Source: Gnetum montanum (lineage: Eukaryota > Streptophyta > Gnetopsida > Gnetales > Gnetaceae). From it: a stretch of 64,000 nucleotides of DNA. The position numbers were made by a program, and so were the translations under genes. Below the pieces are notes generated by a model that worked only from the letters and a program-made list of their open reading frames with translations, was not told the origin of the DNA and ran no database searches. Positions within the stretch are counted from its first letter, which is position 1. Every line of letters begins with the position of its first letter. The stretch spans positions 211,443-275,442 of the forward strand of contig MNCI01021035.1 in NCBI GenBank assembly GCA_015680685.1, given 5' to 3'. This document shows positions 44,160 to 55,780 of this stretch, in pieces.

Positions 44160-45738
44160 CCTTCTAAACAAAATTCAACTTACAAGTAAGAACAAGACAA
44201 TGAATTAGAGAAAATTTCCCCTTTTTATAAGAAAGATCTCAAGATGCAAAAAATTACATAAAAGATGAGGAGCTAAGCTCAACTTAAACCTCTCCCAAGG
44301 ATCTTAGAGGCCACACATGTCCCATCTCAATCCTCAATTGCTCACAATGGAGCTAACGCTTAAGACAAGACACTTATAAGAGATTCTCTTAACCACTCTC
44401 AAGTGCTCTCCTTTGCCTCTCACTCTCTCTTTCCCTTCTCTCTTTCTCATGACCAAACTCAAGCCTTGCACTCTTATTTATAGCTTCTTGGTATAACCTT
44501 TCATCTTCCCTCTAATTTTCCATTCAATTTGATGTCTGTTAAAATTTGTAAAAGATACAAGAAATAGGAGACATCTCTTCCAAGTGTAGGGGTCTCAGAG
44601 TAGATGTCTTTGAGGTGCAAGAGAGTAGTTCAGCATCATTTTCATATAAAAAAAGGTTCACTACTTGGGATCTAATTTTGAGAGCATGAATATCTTTCCC
44701 ATTGCACAATAGTATAGGGACATCTCTTTCGATTCACTTATTCTTTTCTACATGTATGTTTTGTAGGTTTTGGACACTAAAGAGACATCTTAAAGGGCTA
44801 GAAGACATCTTGGTTAAAGCCTATGAGTGACAAGAGATGTCTTGAAGGGCTAGAAGACATCTTGGTTGAAGCCTACGAGTGACAGGAGATGTTTGAAGAT
44901 CAAATAAGATGTCTCACTATTTAGCTTGACATCTCATGTGAGATGTCTCAACTAAAAATATGACATCTCAGGTGAAACGTCTCGATAGAACTTGAGACAT
45001 GTCAAGAAAGATGTCTCACTTGAGAATAAGACATCTTGGACAAGATGTCTTACCAGTTGTGGAGACATCTTAGCCTCTAGGAGAGGCAACTTGGAAAAAT
45101 AGCAAACATCTTAGTTGAGAGCTGGGTTGACACAGAGATATCTTTTCAAGATAAGACATGACTCATAAGGATGGGAAAACTTCCAAAAACAATCATCCCA
45201 ATTTGGAAAATAATTGAAATATGATGAAAGAGGATGGAAATGGTTGGGAAGAAGGTAAGAAGACTTGGGAAGCATTTGAAGATCCTCAAGTTGATTTGTG
45301 GAAAGGTTTCTAGGTTTCTTGTATTCTGGTTTGTCATAAATATTATTGTATTCACCATTGTTAATGACCATTAGTGAGAAAGAAAGCTCTTGAGAGTGGA
45401 GAGTTGAGCGAGAGAGAGAGGATTGAGTACAATTAGTGAGTGTAGCTCCAAGATCAACTTGTGATGTATTAGTCTATGTGTTCTAGTCTCTTGTGTCTTA
45501 CTTATGTCTTACATTGAGAACAACCATTGTGTGGTTGTGGAGCCTCATGCTCTATAATATCATTTGAGTGTGACAAGTTTTGGATGTTTGTGGGTTTTGA
45601 GAACCCTGCTATAATCTTCTAATAAAATAATTGAAGATTGTTAGTTTTCTTATTTTCTAGAAAATGGTTTTATCTTTACATAATATTTGAATTTAGTACT
45701 TTAAGATGATTTATTTATGGAGTGAACCTGCTCTAGCA
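44160..45738. mobile_element. Copia-type LTR sequence, apparently two LTRs head to head
   Basis: The right part (to CA at 45737-45738) is a plus-strand LTR: it is followed by a PBS at 45743. The left part looks like an LTR on the minus strand: TTATACCAAGAAGCTATAAA (minus, about 44500-44480) gives a TATA box, then GAAAGAGAGAAGGGAAAGAG and GCACTTGAGAGTGG. The plus copy has GCTCTTGAGAGTGGAGAG at ~45388. Between them, 44560-45130 is filled with AGATGTCT / AGACATCT motifs in both orientations, including a ~51 bp tandem doubling (44794-44895). The borders are approximate. Confidence 0.5.
44560..45130. repeat. Dense AGATGTCT / AGACATCT motif array
   Basis: Around twenty occurrences of GATGTCT or its reverse complement AGACATC, often as GAGACATCT or AGATGTCTC, lie in ~570 bp, spaced irregularly (about 15-50 bp). 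The core is the same in both orientations as AGAYRTCT. The same motif is clustered in copia-1 LTR (31080-31340), at 33730-33930 and 35840-35900. Confidence 0.85.
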
Positions 45739-45742
45739 TTAT

Positions 45743-45755
45743 TGGTATTAGAGGT
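45743..45755 (+). promoter_or_regulatory. Primer-binding site, initiator tRNA-Met type
   Basis: TGGTATTAGAGGT resembles TGGTATCAGAGCC, four bases after the LTR end CA at 45738. Confidence 0.7.
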
Positions 45756-45779
45756 ACTTTGATTATTGCTTGAATTTTA

Positions 45780-46110
45780 GTTGAGGATTTTGTCAATTTT
45801 AGATTGCACCCAAGAAGAAATAGGTGCAAGCTTTGAATCAAGACATAGAGAGCATTAAGTCTATCTTCTAGATGATGGTTTCTTAGTTAGACAAAATCAG
45901 TGCAAAGGTGGACAAACATGCTAGTCCTAGCCACATTTAGACACACTAAGGTGAAAAGCTTGTACATTTAGATGAAGAAGTTTCACAGGCAGGTGAAGAT
46001 GAAGCAGATTGATGAGCAGTGAGTAGATCCTTACGAATCACTAAGTGTTCATGCACGATCTAATAAATTTCATGGACTTATAGCCTTCTAAGTACACTAG
46101 TCTCTAGGAA
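45780..46110 (+). pseudogene. Start of a retrotransposon gag
   Basis: After the PBS the plus strand reads IAPKKK, VQALNQDIESIKSIF and LDKISAKVDKHASP, a Lys-rich start and coiled coil typical of plant LTR-retrotransposon gag. Stops already interrupt it. It ends where the gypsy-2 LTR begins, so the rest of this element is missing or displaced. Confidence 0.55.
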
Positions 46111-46158
46111 GTGAAACTAACCGTTGCAATTGTTGTCTTCCTAATCACCCTCGTGAAA

Positions 46159-46882
46159 TGCATAGGTATGGTTAAGTGCAATTGAGGCATATGATTTTTG
46201 TCATTTTTATGTTTTATATTTTAAATCACTTAAGAATATAGGATAATGAATAAAATAATTAAATTGCTAATTTAATCTAACTAGCTACACCTAACTAATC
46301 CTAACATAAGCATTCGTTCCCACTTACTGTACACATCTTGAACATGTTTAATGCTACTGGGTTACCAAATGTTAAGTGTTAGTAGGATTACCAAGTGCCA
46401 AGCATATGCTCGAAGTGGTTGTACTTATGTGCTTAATTAATTGTTATTTAATTTAGCTTAATTGATTACTTAATTACTTAAAGCATTAAAGGAAACTGCA
46501 TAAAACATTAAATGTATGAATAAACAGTTAATCTATTTCAAAGTGCTGTATAAATAAACAGTATAAATAAATAGTTAGAAAGCTTGTCTTTATTACTACA
46601 CACATTGCTATACTTAGGTACAATAGTGCTTAAATAAAGATCTGTACACTCTTTGACTTCTTCTGAGAGCACTTAAAAAAATATTCTAACTTTTAAGCAA
46701 GAAAACTGCAAGAGCTCTGGTACAACTATGATAAAAGATGTCATAAACATGGTAGGTGAATGTATTTATAGGAAAAAATAGATATTATGTTGATGAGGCC
46801 ACATCAATGCATCAAATTCCACATCAACATTGCTGCATCGATGAGGCCTCATCGATGAAACCTAAGAAAATGTGACTCATCA
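46159..46882 (-). repeat. Gypsy-2 3' LTR
   Basis: On the minus strand it begins TGATGAGTCACATTTTC straight after a GGGGGG-containing purine tract and ends ...CCATACCTATGCA. A TATA box CCTATAAATACATTC lies ~110 bp in (46770-46757). The body matches the gypsy-1 LTRs (GATGTGTACAGTAAGT, ACTTGGTAATCC). The first ~100 bp hold palindromic GATGAGGCCTCATC. Confidence 0.78.
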
Positions 46883-46892
46883 TACCCCCCAT
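46883..46892 (-). promoter_or_regulatory. Gypsy-2 polypurine tract
   Basis: Minus-strand TCATGGGGGGTA immediately before the LTR start. It is short but in the expected place. Confidence 0.6.
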
Positions 46893-47104
46893 GACTAAAT
46901 GAAAGCTTGTCCTTAAGTGAACAAAAGGAGAAACAAGTTTCTTATAAAATTTTTGGAAGGTATTAAATTATTGACTTACTACTGATATTCACAAACACAA
47001 ATACAAACAAACACTAAGTGCTTGAGTGTACGATTTACAATCATTATAAAATTTTGGTGTTTAGGACAAAAAAATTGAACACTAAGACAAAGATGACAAA
47101 TACA

Positions 47105-49900
47105 ATTCCTTTGATGGTGTGAAGATGAGGAAGAAGTTTAGATAGTCCCAAGTAGTGGAGGTTCCTGTGGCTCCAAAGAACCTTCTCTTACTTTAGGCAC
47201 ACATAGTGGTTGAGGTAATTGTGGTTGACCGAATGTAGCTGTAACTTTTGGTGGAAGATGGAAGGCTTCCAATAGTGCCTTCATCTTCTCCTTCTTATGC
47301 TTGAAGTCATTCATAGTCCATGCTGCATTGTGAATGTGGGCCAATGTGGGAACATCCCAAGGACAAGGCATTGGTAGAAACATTTCTTTCGCATTAACGA
47401 ACTAGGCAGCAAAAAGTTTACGTTCAACATTGAACACCTTTATTACATTTTGTAGCTCATGGTAGTGACTCATTATCCTAGCTAGGTTCTCAACTATAGA
47501 TTGTTGATTAGTAAAGCGTTGCCTGAGAATATCAAGTTTTGTAGTTGCTAGCTCAAGCTTCTACTTGATGTCTTTGTGATGCTTGAACTTAGCTTTGTAC
47601 AACAATGGAGATTGACAAGCTCCATGTGCTCTATCATCTTTTCAATCATTGCCTTATTGTAGCCATTGAGCCCATCAAAGATAGGTTGCTAGACATTACC
47701 TTCTTCCTTGAGTTGTTAGAGCACCATATCAACTTTCACCTTCACCATCTAAGTATATTTCTCATTGATTTCCTTTTATAGACCAACTTGATCTCTATAG
47801 TGATTTTTGGCTCTCTCAAACTTAAGAGCCTCATTTTTCTAGGTAGTTACCTCTATTGCAAATTTTTGGCAAAGAGCTTGGACTTTCTCCATGAAGAGAT
47901 TTCTATTTTTGATTGCCAATCTCCTTAGTTAATTATTCACTTTGGCTAGTTGTTGCTATTATTAATGGATGAAATCTTACATTTGCTACTTCTACACATC
48001 AACATTCCATAGGTGATGATTTTTAGCAGTCAAAGTTAAATTCTCCCGGTGAATTTGGTCCAAGGCCTTTTGGATATCATACATGGTGGCATCAGCCAAG
48101 GACTAATCAAAGGTTGCTATCTCCTTGGCATACTCAACTTGTTTGAGTTTGTCCTGAAGCTATTGAGAATCTTCATCATGGGTTAATGTAGGGTTGAGAA
48201 ATGCAAGATTAGCAAGATGAGCTCTTAGTTGAGAAACCTCCATAGCCAAGCATTGGTTTTAAGATTAGGTTGTTTCAAGTTGCTCCTCCATGATAATGTA
48301 TTTTCCCCTTACTTCCAAAAACTTTGACTAGGTTGCAGTGATTGTATCTGGAAGGTCAAAGACATTCGAAATTAGTTGCCGAATTCCCACTAGTCGATCT
48401 AGCAACTCCTGGTGCTAGGTTACACTTAATTTGCTGCTAACTATTCATGTGGACATTTGTACATCTCTAAGTGTAGAAAAATTTGATATAAACATCACAA
48501 GTGCATTTGATGCCTTAGAAATTCTATCAGTAACCACCTTTGTTGCTATCTCCTATTCATGGTGCTACATCACCAAGACAATTACCCCCTTGCCCTCCTC
48601 TAGACACATTGAGAAAGAAGTGGCATTTCCAGAGATTTCTCAGAATTGTTGTTGTTGTGAGAAAGATACTCTTACCTCTTGGGCACTAGGATTCAATCTC
48701 ATGAGTAGTTACATTATTTGGGTTGAGAAAAGTAATCCACCTCCCTTCATCTAGTTGATGGTTTGAGCCACTTCTTTGAGGTGACTCATCACTATATGAT
48801 ACATAGATAGATTGCCATCACTTGTTCCTACTCACTACTCCTATTCATGCAAGAGCTACTCTTAGATGTTGTGCATTTGTTCAAGGGTAGCATGGGACTC
48901 TAATGTTTTTTTGTAAGTGGGTAGTGGAGGTGGTGGTTGCTGCTCCTCTTCCTTGGTTATGGTAAGGGTCTTGTCTTTCATCATTTTTGCCCAAGAGGCA
49001 AAAGAAGCATGCTTGATTGTATCATTGGTGTAGCAAACTATTCATGTCATTTTGCATAATTTTCTAATAAGGCAAGGAAAGGGTAGGATCTTCCTTCCAC
49101 ATTTGTTTTCTTTAAATCACTTCTCTATATCTAGATAGATTAGCTATGGAAGTTTCATAGGAAATTTCTCATTTAGAGTAGCACACACATGGGTGGAAAA
49201 GTTAATCACCTTACTGGGTCTCACTGTCAGATTAAGGTGATAGGATTCTATCTTAAAATATACAAACTCTGCCAAGGTGAGTGCACTATACTTCTTATGG
49301 TCCACTTCATAACATTTTTGGGTCCACTCCTTCTTTTCCTCTAGGTTTTCTTGTGTGGAGATCTCTACCAAATTTGATCCAATATCAAGCAACCCAAGGG
49401 CTTACATAATGGCCTCCATCAAGTAGGACACCTGAATGTTCTTGACCTTCATAGTGGCTCCTACCCACCTACTATTCTAGAAGAGATATGTCTTTTCCAT
49501 CTACCATTCCCCACTAGAAGTGATGATTGGCCATATGGGAGAGTTTTGCAACTACATCTTGACTTCTGCTAGAGCATGTTCTAAGAATGGTCCAAAGTTC
49601 AATTCTTGGAGAATTGAATGTTGGATGTCACAAGGCTTGATCTGATCAAGGCAGGCTTGATTTAATGTGACTTCAAGTCTTAGCACTGATCTTGGTGCCT
49701 CATCTCAATGGGATTGTTTAGTTATGATCACTTCCTTAGGAATCCCATGGATAGATTCCATTGTAGGCTCCTCCCAAAGAAGTCTTGTTGCATGAGTTTT
49801 TATTGCTTATTCTTGGGCTTATTCTTGTTGATCTCTTCTAGCTCTAGGTCATTTGTCCCTTGGTTGGGATTATCCTCCTTCCTATGGACATTTCGATCTA
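47105..49900 (-). pseudogene. Gypsy-2 extra 3' ORF, coiled-coil-like
   Basis: The minus-strand coding region carries the best open piece at 47383-47138 (NDFKHKKEKMKALLEAFHLP, ending LEPQEPPLLGTI) and another at 49392-49144 (EKKEWTQKCYEVDHKKY, LTVRPSKVINFSTHVCATLN). The middle (47400-48350) is rich in Lys/Glu/Leu and reads like a coiled coil. It is homologous to 39904-42470 of gypsy-1, including IKNRNLFMEKVQALCQKF versus TENRNLSMEKMQAINQKL. Two diverged copies with the same layout show this was a real gene of the family. Function unknown. Confidence 0.65.
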
Positions 49901-49914
49901 GGTGCGGTCTATAA

Positions 49915-51929
49915 TCACAACATGACTAGGAATTAGCACTTAATGTGTAACTTTGAAACATTTGGAATACCTTATTTCTTGGGGTAGTTACAATTGGCTA
50001 AGTTTTGATCATGGCTGGTTTGATTATTTTAATATTTTTTATTATTATCTAATTAAATAGGTTACTAAAGTGTGTTGGAAGGGTTTAACTTCCATAAGTT
50101 GAGGATCTAATATTATTTTATTTACTAAACCCATGGGGAAGTTAGAAAAATTTTAAATTTTTTTTTGTCAAAAACCTAAGATTTGTCACTCCATGACATA
50201 AAGCATACCTCTGGAAGCTACGGACTAAAGAATGGAGTGAATCGAACAAATAGTTTGAAAGTTACAGGCTTTGGAAGGTTTTGAGCTCTAAAAAATTACA
50301 AAAACTCCCCTTACATTTGAAGCAAATGGCAAAAAATTCCTAAGTGGTGGGCACTATATATAGAATTTTTTTCATGCATTGATTGACCTCATTAATGGGC
50401 CTAGTTGACATGGTCAGCTACGTTGATTGGGCCTAGTCAATGCGACTATTGACCATAGTTTGACCAAGTCAAAGTTTGAAAAATACAAGGAGTTTTTGAG
50501 TGAAATTAGAATCCAATTAAAGCCCAAGAAGCCAAAAACACAATAAGATGCATGAAGAGGACTTGATATTTCATAAAAGATTGAGAAATTAGTCAGAGAA
50601 TGAAATTTTATTGGAGAAATACCTTAAGGAGTGCACAGTTGGATGAAACCGATGGGGAATGCAACTGATTTGATTATGAGAATGCCTAAGGATAACAAAC
50701 TTAACTAGCCCAACCAAGAGACATGTAAGTGGATCCTCCCCATAGCAGGCTCATGCCCTTTTTTTCGCAATTACATAACCTCAACTAAGGAGTTTGTGGG
50801 CCCCATAGTTGATTAATGGTTACAAAAATTTAAGGATTGAATCCAAAAGAATTTTAACACATCAAACGAAGACATTGCACAAAACATGAAAATCGGTAGT
50901 GAGGTGAGATATGGAAAGTATTGATGGATGAGAAAGAAAGTGGAATGGAATTCCTATCGTGGGCACATAAAGTCCCTTGTGAGTTTTATAGTTAAATAAT
51001 CCAATAAATTCCATCCTTAGTCCATATCAAAACCAACCAAATTCAATGACTTCACATCACCACTCTAGAACCAGTCCATCTACTTGAGACATAAGAAGGC
51101 TCCCATAGATAATCACTGTTCTTTATTTGAGAAGAAAAGAGAAGCAGGAGATAAGAAAGAACCTTAGTTAGAGGGGACCTTCAAGCATGGGTAACATGTC
51201 TTTCTAGTCCTATAACCAGTGCTTGTAGCCCAGTATCTTATCTAAGGGATGTGCATTGAATTCTCATCATGTTTTTTTTTCTAGATTTTGGATGGGAATC
51301 ACACCATGCAAAGACTTGTTTAACTTTTGGTTATTGGCCGACATGGAATGGTAAGAAATCCATGAAAACACACAAGCACTCAAGTAAGTAGAGAGGCATA
51401 AAGAGTAATGAATCCCCTTGAAGTCACACCCTCTTAAACCTTTGAATCTTTTTGAAATTTGGAAACTACCAAGGTCACAATTTCATTAAGGTTTTAGTAA
51501 TGAAAAAGGGACCTCATACTTCCAAAACCAAGAAGACCATAGAGTTGATGGATGGGTGGATGATGTGGACTCACTACCTATTCCATGAAAAAGAAACTTG
51601 TCTTAGCTATTAGTCATCAAAATTCAAAAATAGAAACTAGACTTTAGCAATAAAAAACATTTGTAGAAACCACCATTAGTAAATAGCTACAACATCATTG
51701 AGTTCTATTGGCAATAAAGAAATTTTATTAGAAATAAATAAAAATTCACACAAAAGTAAAGGAAAATATAAAAGAAATTGTAAAATATTCAAGAAAAATA
51801 GAACATAATAATGATGTTGTAAAACAAAAATTTGGAAAAATAATAAAGTGTAAAACAAAAAGGTATAAAACAAAAAAAGTAGAAAAGCTAAAGAGCCATT
51901 TTAATTATTAGCATGGATGGCCATCTCCC
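49915..51929. other. Gypsy-2 spacer without recognised domain
   Basis: AT-rich DNA lying between the 3' ORF and integrase of gypsy-2. I see no conserved coding motif on either strand. It corresponds in position to the 37900-39900 spacer of gypsy-1 but lacks its 81 bp repeat. Confidence 0.5.
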
Positions 51930-52600
51930 CCACGATCAAGTTGAAAGGAGGAGATTTGAAATATTGAGCATGATTAACCATTCAATGAGGCATTGATTTC
52001 ATTAGCTTGTTTGGACTCATGTAAAGGTTTTAGTTGTTGCATGTTGACTAGCTATTGTGTGTTTGGGCTCTCAGGTTTGTAAATTAACATGACCCTTGAA
52101 CGAATGGTTTCATAAATGATGTAAGGCTTTTCCCAAAACATTTGGAACTTAGTTCATTGAGGTATATGTGTGAGATTCTAGTAGAGGACCTTGTCTCCAG
52201 GTTGAAATTTTACCTTCTGTATTCTAAGATCATGGTGTTGTTTATTGAATGCTTTGTGTACTTCATTCAAAGATAGGGCTAGTAATTGATTTTCATCTAG
52301 CACATTAAGGTTGATCAATCTCTCTTTTTGTGCTAGGCTTAGGTCAAGGTCTGGGTCATAGGCTCTTTAAAGTGTATGAATCTTGGATTGAATTAGAAGA
52401 GTTGGTAATTTTTTGTACACAATCTCATAGGGAGAGTAACCTATAGGGAGTTTTCATGTTAAGCTATATTCCTAGAGGGCATTGTTAAGTTTTATGCTCC
52501 AGTCTCTCCTATATTTGCTAATTCTTCTTGTTAAAATTTTCATGATCTCCCTATTGGTAACCTCTACTTAACCATTGGCTTAGGGATGGTAGGGTATTGT
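51930..52600 (-). pseudogene. Gypsy-2 integrase C-terminal half
   Basis: The minus strand reads KLNNALWEYSLT-KLPIGYS, PYEIVYKKLPTLLI, then LNEVHKAFNKQH and FQPGDKVLY, followed by MFWEKPYIIYETI. These are the usual post-catalytic blocks of a gypsy integrase (ALWAYRTA.KTPIG.SPY.LVYGK and F..GD.VL). Stops are frequent. Confidence 0.75.
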
Positions 52601-52604
52601 TAGT

Positions 52605-54800
52605 GTTGCGATCGAAAACATCAGTGGCTAGAACATTGAGAGGATGTCGGGTGAATAGTTTAACCCTAGATCCATGCAAGGGCCATGCTGGAGAGAAACG
52701 GAAGTGGGGTGCCTTGAACAGTCTGATCGATTAGATAGGGACTTAATCAGTGTATCGTAACATTTTGTAAAATTTTGTTTTGGAAGCAAGGCATGCAAAG
52801 TAAATCAACGATCAATAAATGTAAAGTGGTGAAAATAGTGCAAAACAACGATGATAGTAAGCAAATAGCAAAACAGACTTGGGTGAGAAAGTACACTGCC
52901 CCAAGGTCACAGGTTTGATCCTTTGCTTTGCTGAAAGGTGTACAATAGAACACGCAACATGAAAGGGGCACAGCTTACATAGAGCAATATGGTCACAGAT
53001 CTCTGAGTTGTGGAGCCAACTAGGAAACTCAAAGCCAACCAGAGTGCTAAAAATTACCAACTATGCTCTCTGAAAGCCAACTTAAAAGCCAATCGCCAGC
53101 CCAGCCAATAGCCAACCTTCGAGCATTGTTTGCCAGGATATTTATAGGGCTAGGAGTAGGAGAAAAATGTGGTTTGGATGCCATGTGTCATGGGCCCCAC
53201 AAGGTGCAAACATGGCTGTACTATGTAGGCATGCGATGCTAGAGGTGAGCCTTGTTATGCTGTGACCATACTGCTGAAACTGCATGTGCCAAAATACAGT
53301 GTGCCAAAAATGCAAGCAAAATGGAGCCTATGCTCCAGGACTATGTCTTCCCTACTCTTGCAAGCAGGGTCAAGCGTAGTAACAATTTTTTTGGGGATTG
53401 ATTAGGGCCATGAAAAATGAAGCAAATTTGCTGATTTTGTCTACTAAAGAGATATCAGGGTGAGAATAATCATTGCCAACAAGTTATAGAGCTAACCGAA
53501 GACGTCTTGATGCCTCCATGCTAGTGTTGCACTATCCATGATGTTCAACACATTGGCATAGCATAAGTAACTTCTCGCTACAGTGTGCTACACTACATAG
53601 CATAGCATAGCATAGCCACCGATCTTGACAGGAAACTTGCGTAGGAGCTGAGAGCACTTGTGTGAGGCTTGGTCAGGCAAACAACTGCAACTTTTGTCCT
53701 CCATGACAAAAGGCCTTTGGACTTGCTGAACATTTTTGTCACTTTTGCATCATTGCTATGTTGTGCTACGCTATGTAGTGTAGCACAGCGTAGCAGCCAG
53801 TGTATCATGCTTCCTTGTTCAATCTGCCATTTTCTACCAAGAAACCTTGCTCGAGGCCTAAGGGCTAAGTGGGACAACCAGTTTTGGAGGCCAAATCGTT
53901 GCCAAGTGTAGTCTTATTTTGGAGTCACTTGGCAAAGGGAGGCCTTTGTGTGCTTTGTCCTTGTTACGCTCTGCTATGCTGCATAGTGTAGCACCCTGTG
54001 TTGGTGGAGCAAGTTTGCTTGACAGTTGCAACATGGGCAAATGCTTTGGAAGACCAACTTCTCATTAACTTACATCTTGGATGCTTGATTGATCTCTTCG
54101 AGGCTTGCTACGCTACGTAGTAGATTTCTATGCTAGAAAACTTGCCAAACTATTTTGCTCATCCTGAACAATTTTGATAACTCCTAGCATGGTCCTTGGG
54201 TAGAATACCAGTTGGGTAGGTTGGAGAGTCCAACAGGCCTGTCAGTCCAGGAGATAGAAAACTTGCCGAACTATATAGTCTATCCTTGGTGCTTACACCA
54301 TTCTGTCAGCCCATCATGACGCTACACTTGTGGAAATCCTTGCCCAAATTTCAAGACTCTGCTGAAGCATGAGGGTCCTAAAATTTTATGGTATTTCATT
54401 GACCCCTCTTTGTCGATGTCTAGAGGATCTGCTCGAGAGATGTCGACAAAGAATATGAAACACCATGAAGGACAAGATGCCAACATCACTCTCTAGTGGT
54501 TGCTCAGATGTCACTTTGCTATGCTTGGGAGTATCAGGGTAGTCATGTAGGAAAAGATGGATTTGAGGGGACATGTTCAAGAAAGGGAAAGATGTAACAT
54601 AGTGCGGTCCCTCATTGGAGTGCTTGTGAGGGAGTCAGTATGCATGGACATCTTTCTTTTGCTGGTTTTTGACCTCTTGTTGGAATGCTTAGAGATGGTC
54701 ATTATGAAACAGCTGATGTGCCATTTTTTTTGGGTATGCCTCTTTTTTCTTTTTTTGAGCTCTTTTGCTGTTTTACGCTTTTACACTTTTCTTCTGCTAT
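52605..54800 (-). repeat. Probable 3' LTR region of the Tat-type element
   Basis: The left end begins TGTTGCGATCG in forward reading, a fitting TG/CA terminus that abruptly ends gypsy-2 integrase. A minus-strand TATA box (CCTATAAATATCC) lies at 53158-53146. Purine-rich minus-strand sequence (AAAAAAAGAAAAAAGAGG) at 54758-54740 could be near the polypurine tract. No second LTR is in the window for comparison, so the right border is a guess. TACGCT-type hairpins occur at 53590-54120. Confidence 0.45.
53764..53795. repeat. TACGCT-type hairpin in the Tat LTR region
   Basis: TGCTACGCT at 53764-53772 is followed by its reverse complement AGCGTAGCA at 53787-53795. Similar motifs are at 53591-53612 (repeated CATAG), 53966-53992 and 54108-54120. 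Confidence 0.8.
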
Positions 54801-55378
54801 TTAACCACGTTCACTTGCAAACAACCTTATTGTTGTAGGATATGTGTTTCCTCCCCAAGATGAGTTATGTTACATCTATGTGGGGCTTTGACCTGCCTAT
54901 AGGTGCTTCCCATGCAGTGAGCTACATTACGTGCATCATGGACTTTGCGGTTGAGCATGTGGGAGGGCTTTATATGCATTGAGCAAGCTCGCAAAAGAGA
55001 TGTGAAATGGAAAACTGTATGTGTGAGAAATGAGGTGAAGAAGGTTAAGAGGGAGGGTGAGATGTGCACTCTCAAGTAGCCGAGCTAGTCAAAATGGTCA
55101 CCTTGGAACAATGTGGTGTCTTGTTCTCCTGGCGAAACGCATCTCTGACTGACGCCATCTCGGCCTATATCTTGCAAACACAACAGAAAGAAGACTAGAA
55201 AAACATATCCATGAAATGAGGTGAGGGTAGAATCCCACTTGTTTTAAAGACTGCTAGAGCAGGGAGTACTGTTGCTGAAGCATGCGACATCCAAACCAGG
55301 AAGGCCAGCAGTGGTTCTGGTAGTGCCAGAATAAAGGGGTTAGCACCAAGGAGGCTAGGAGTTGTAGTGATGCGAGTN

Positions 55379-55638
55379 TCATACCACGTCTAATGTGAAA
55401 GCAAGGTAAGCATAGATAGTCCACTATAACTATAAACTGGCACAAACCATCCGTTATGACATAAAACTGGCACAAATGGTCCGCTACGGCCTTAAACTAG
55501 CCCATCCACAGTTCACTATGACGATAAACTAGCACAGCAGTCTGCTAGGACCTTAAACTAGCACATCGTGGTCAGCTGGGACCTTAAACCAGTACATCTA
55601 ATGGTCTACCAAGACCTTAAACTAGGTTCATGACACAA
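55379..55638 (-). repeat. 260-bp inverted repeat, left arm, bounded by N on both sides
   Basis: Exact reverse complement of 55781-56040 as far as I checked, from TCATACCACGTC to ATGACACAA. A single N stands at 55378 and at 55639, so the arm is precisely delimited by ambiguous bases. It contains the end of the integrase frame and the repeat array in reverse. This looks like an assembly gap patch rather than biology. Confidence 0.93.
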
Positions 55639-55780
55639 NCCAGGAGCAATGGTGTTGCATGTTTTATAGAGGGTGTTTTCTTATCATTGTGAACTGCATT
55701 CTGGAACTGCAATGTCCCACCCCATGTTGGCACTATGCACACTTTCTTGTTTGTGGGATCATGGATGCAGGTTGAGAACG

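Larger units (their letters stand above)
46159..52604 (-). mobile_element. Gypsy-2: minus-strand relative of gypsy-1
   Basis: From right to left on the minus strand: integrase C-terminal half (52600-51930), an AT-rich spacer, the family's extra 3' ORF (49900-47105), a polypurine tract and a 3' LTR (46882-46159). The integrase ending and 3' ORF match gypsy-1 in order and sequence, but on the opposite strand. The upstream half (LTR, gag, PR, RT, RH) is absent, because a Tat-type element begins at 52605. Confidence 0.78.

Noticed and set aside
45743-45755. tRNA gene fragment
   Set aside because: It is only the short complement of a tRNA 3' end, placed just after an LTR: a primer-binding site. 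No tRNA or rRNA gene was found anywhere in the window.
54557-54838. 93-residue plus-strand frame with hydrophobic C-terminus as a membrane protein
   Set aside because: It lies in the LTR-like region of the Tat element; the hydrophobic part is a T-rich tract, not a conserved segment.
55254-55475. Open frame crossing the N at 55378
   Set aside because: It spans a probable assembly join and mixes two unrelated sequences.
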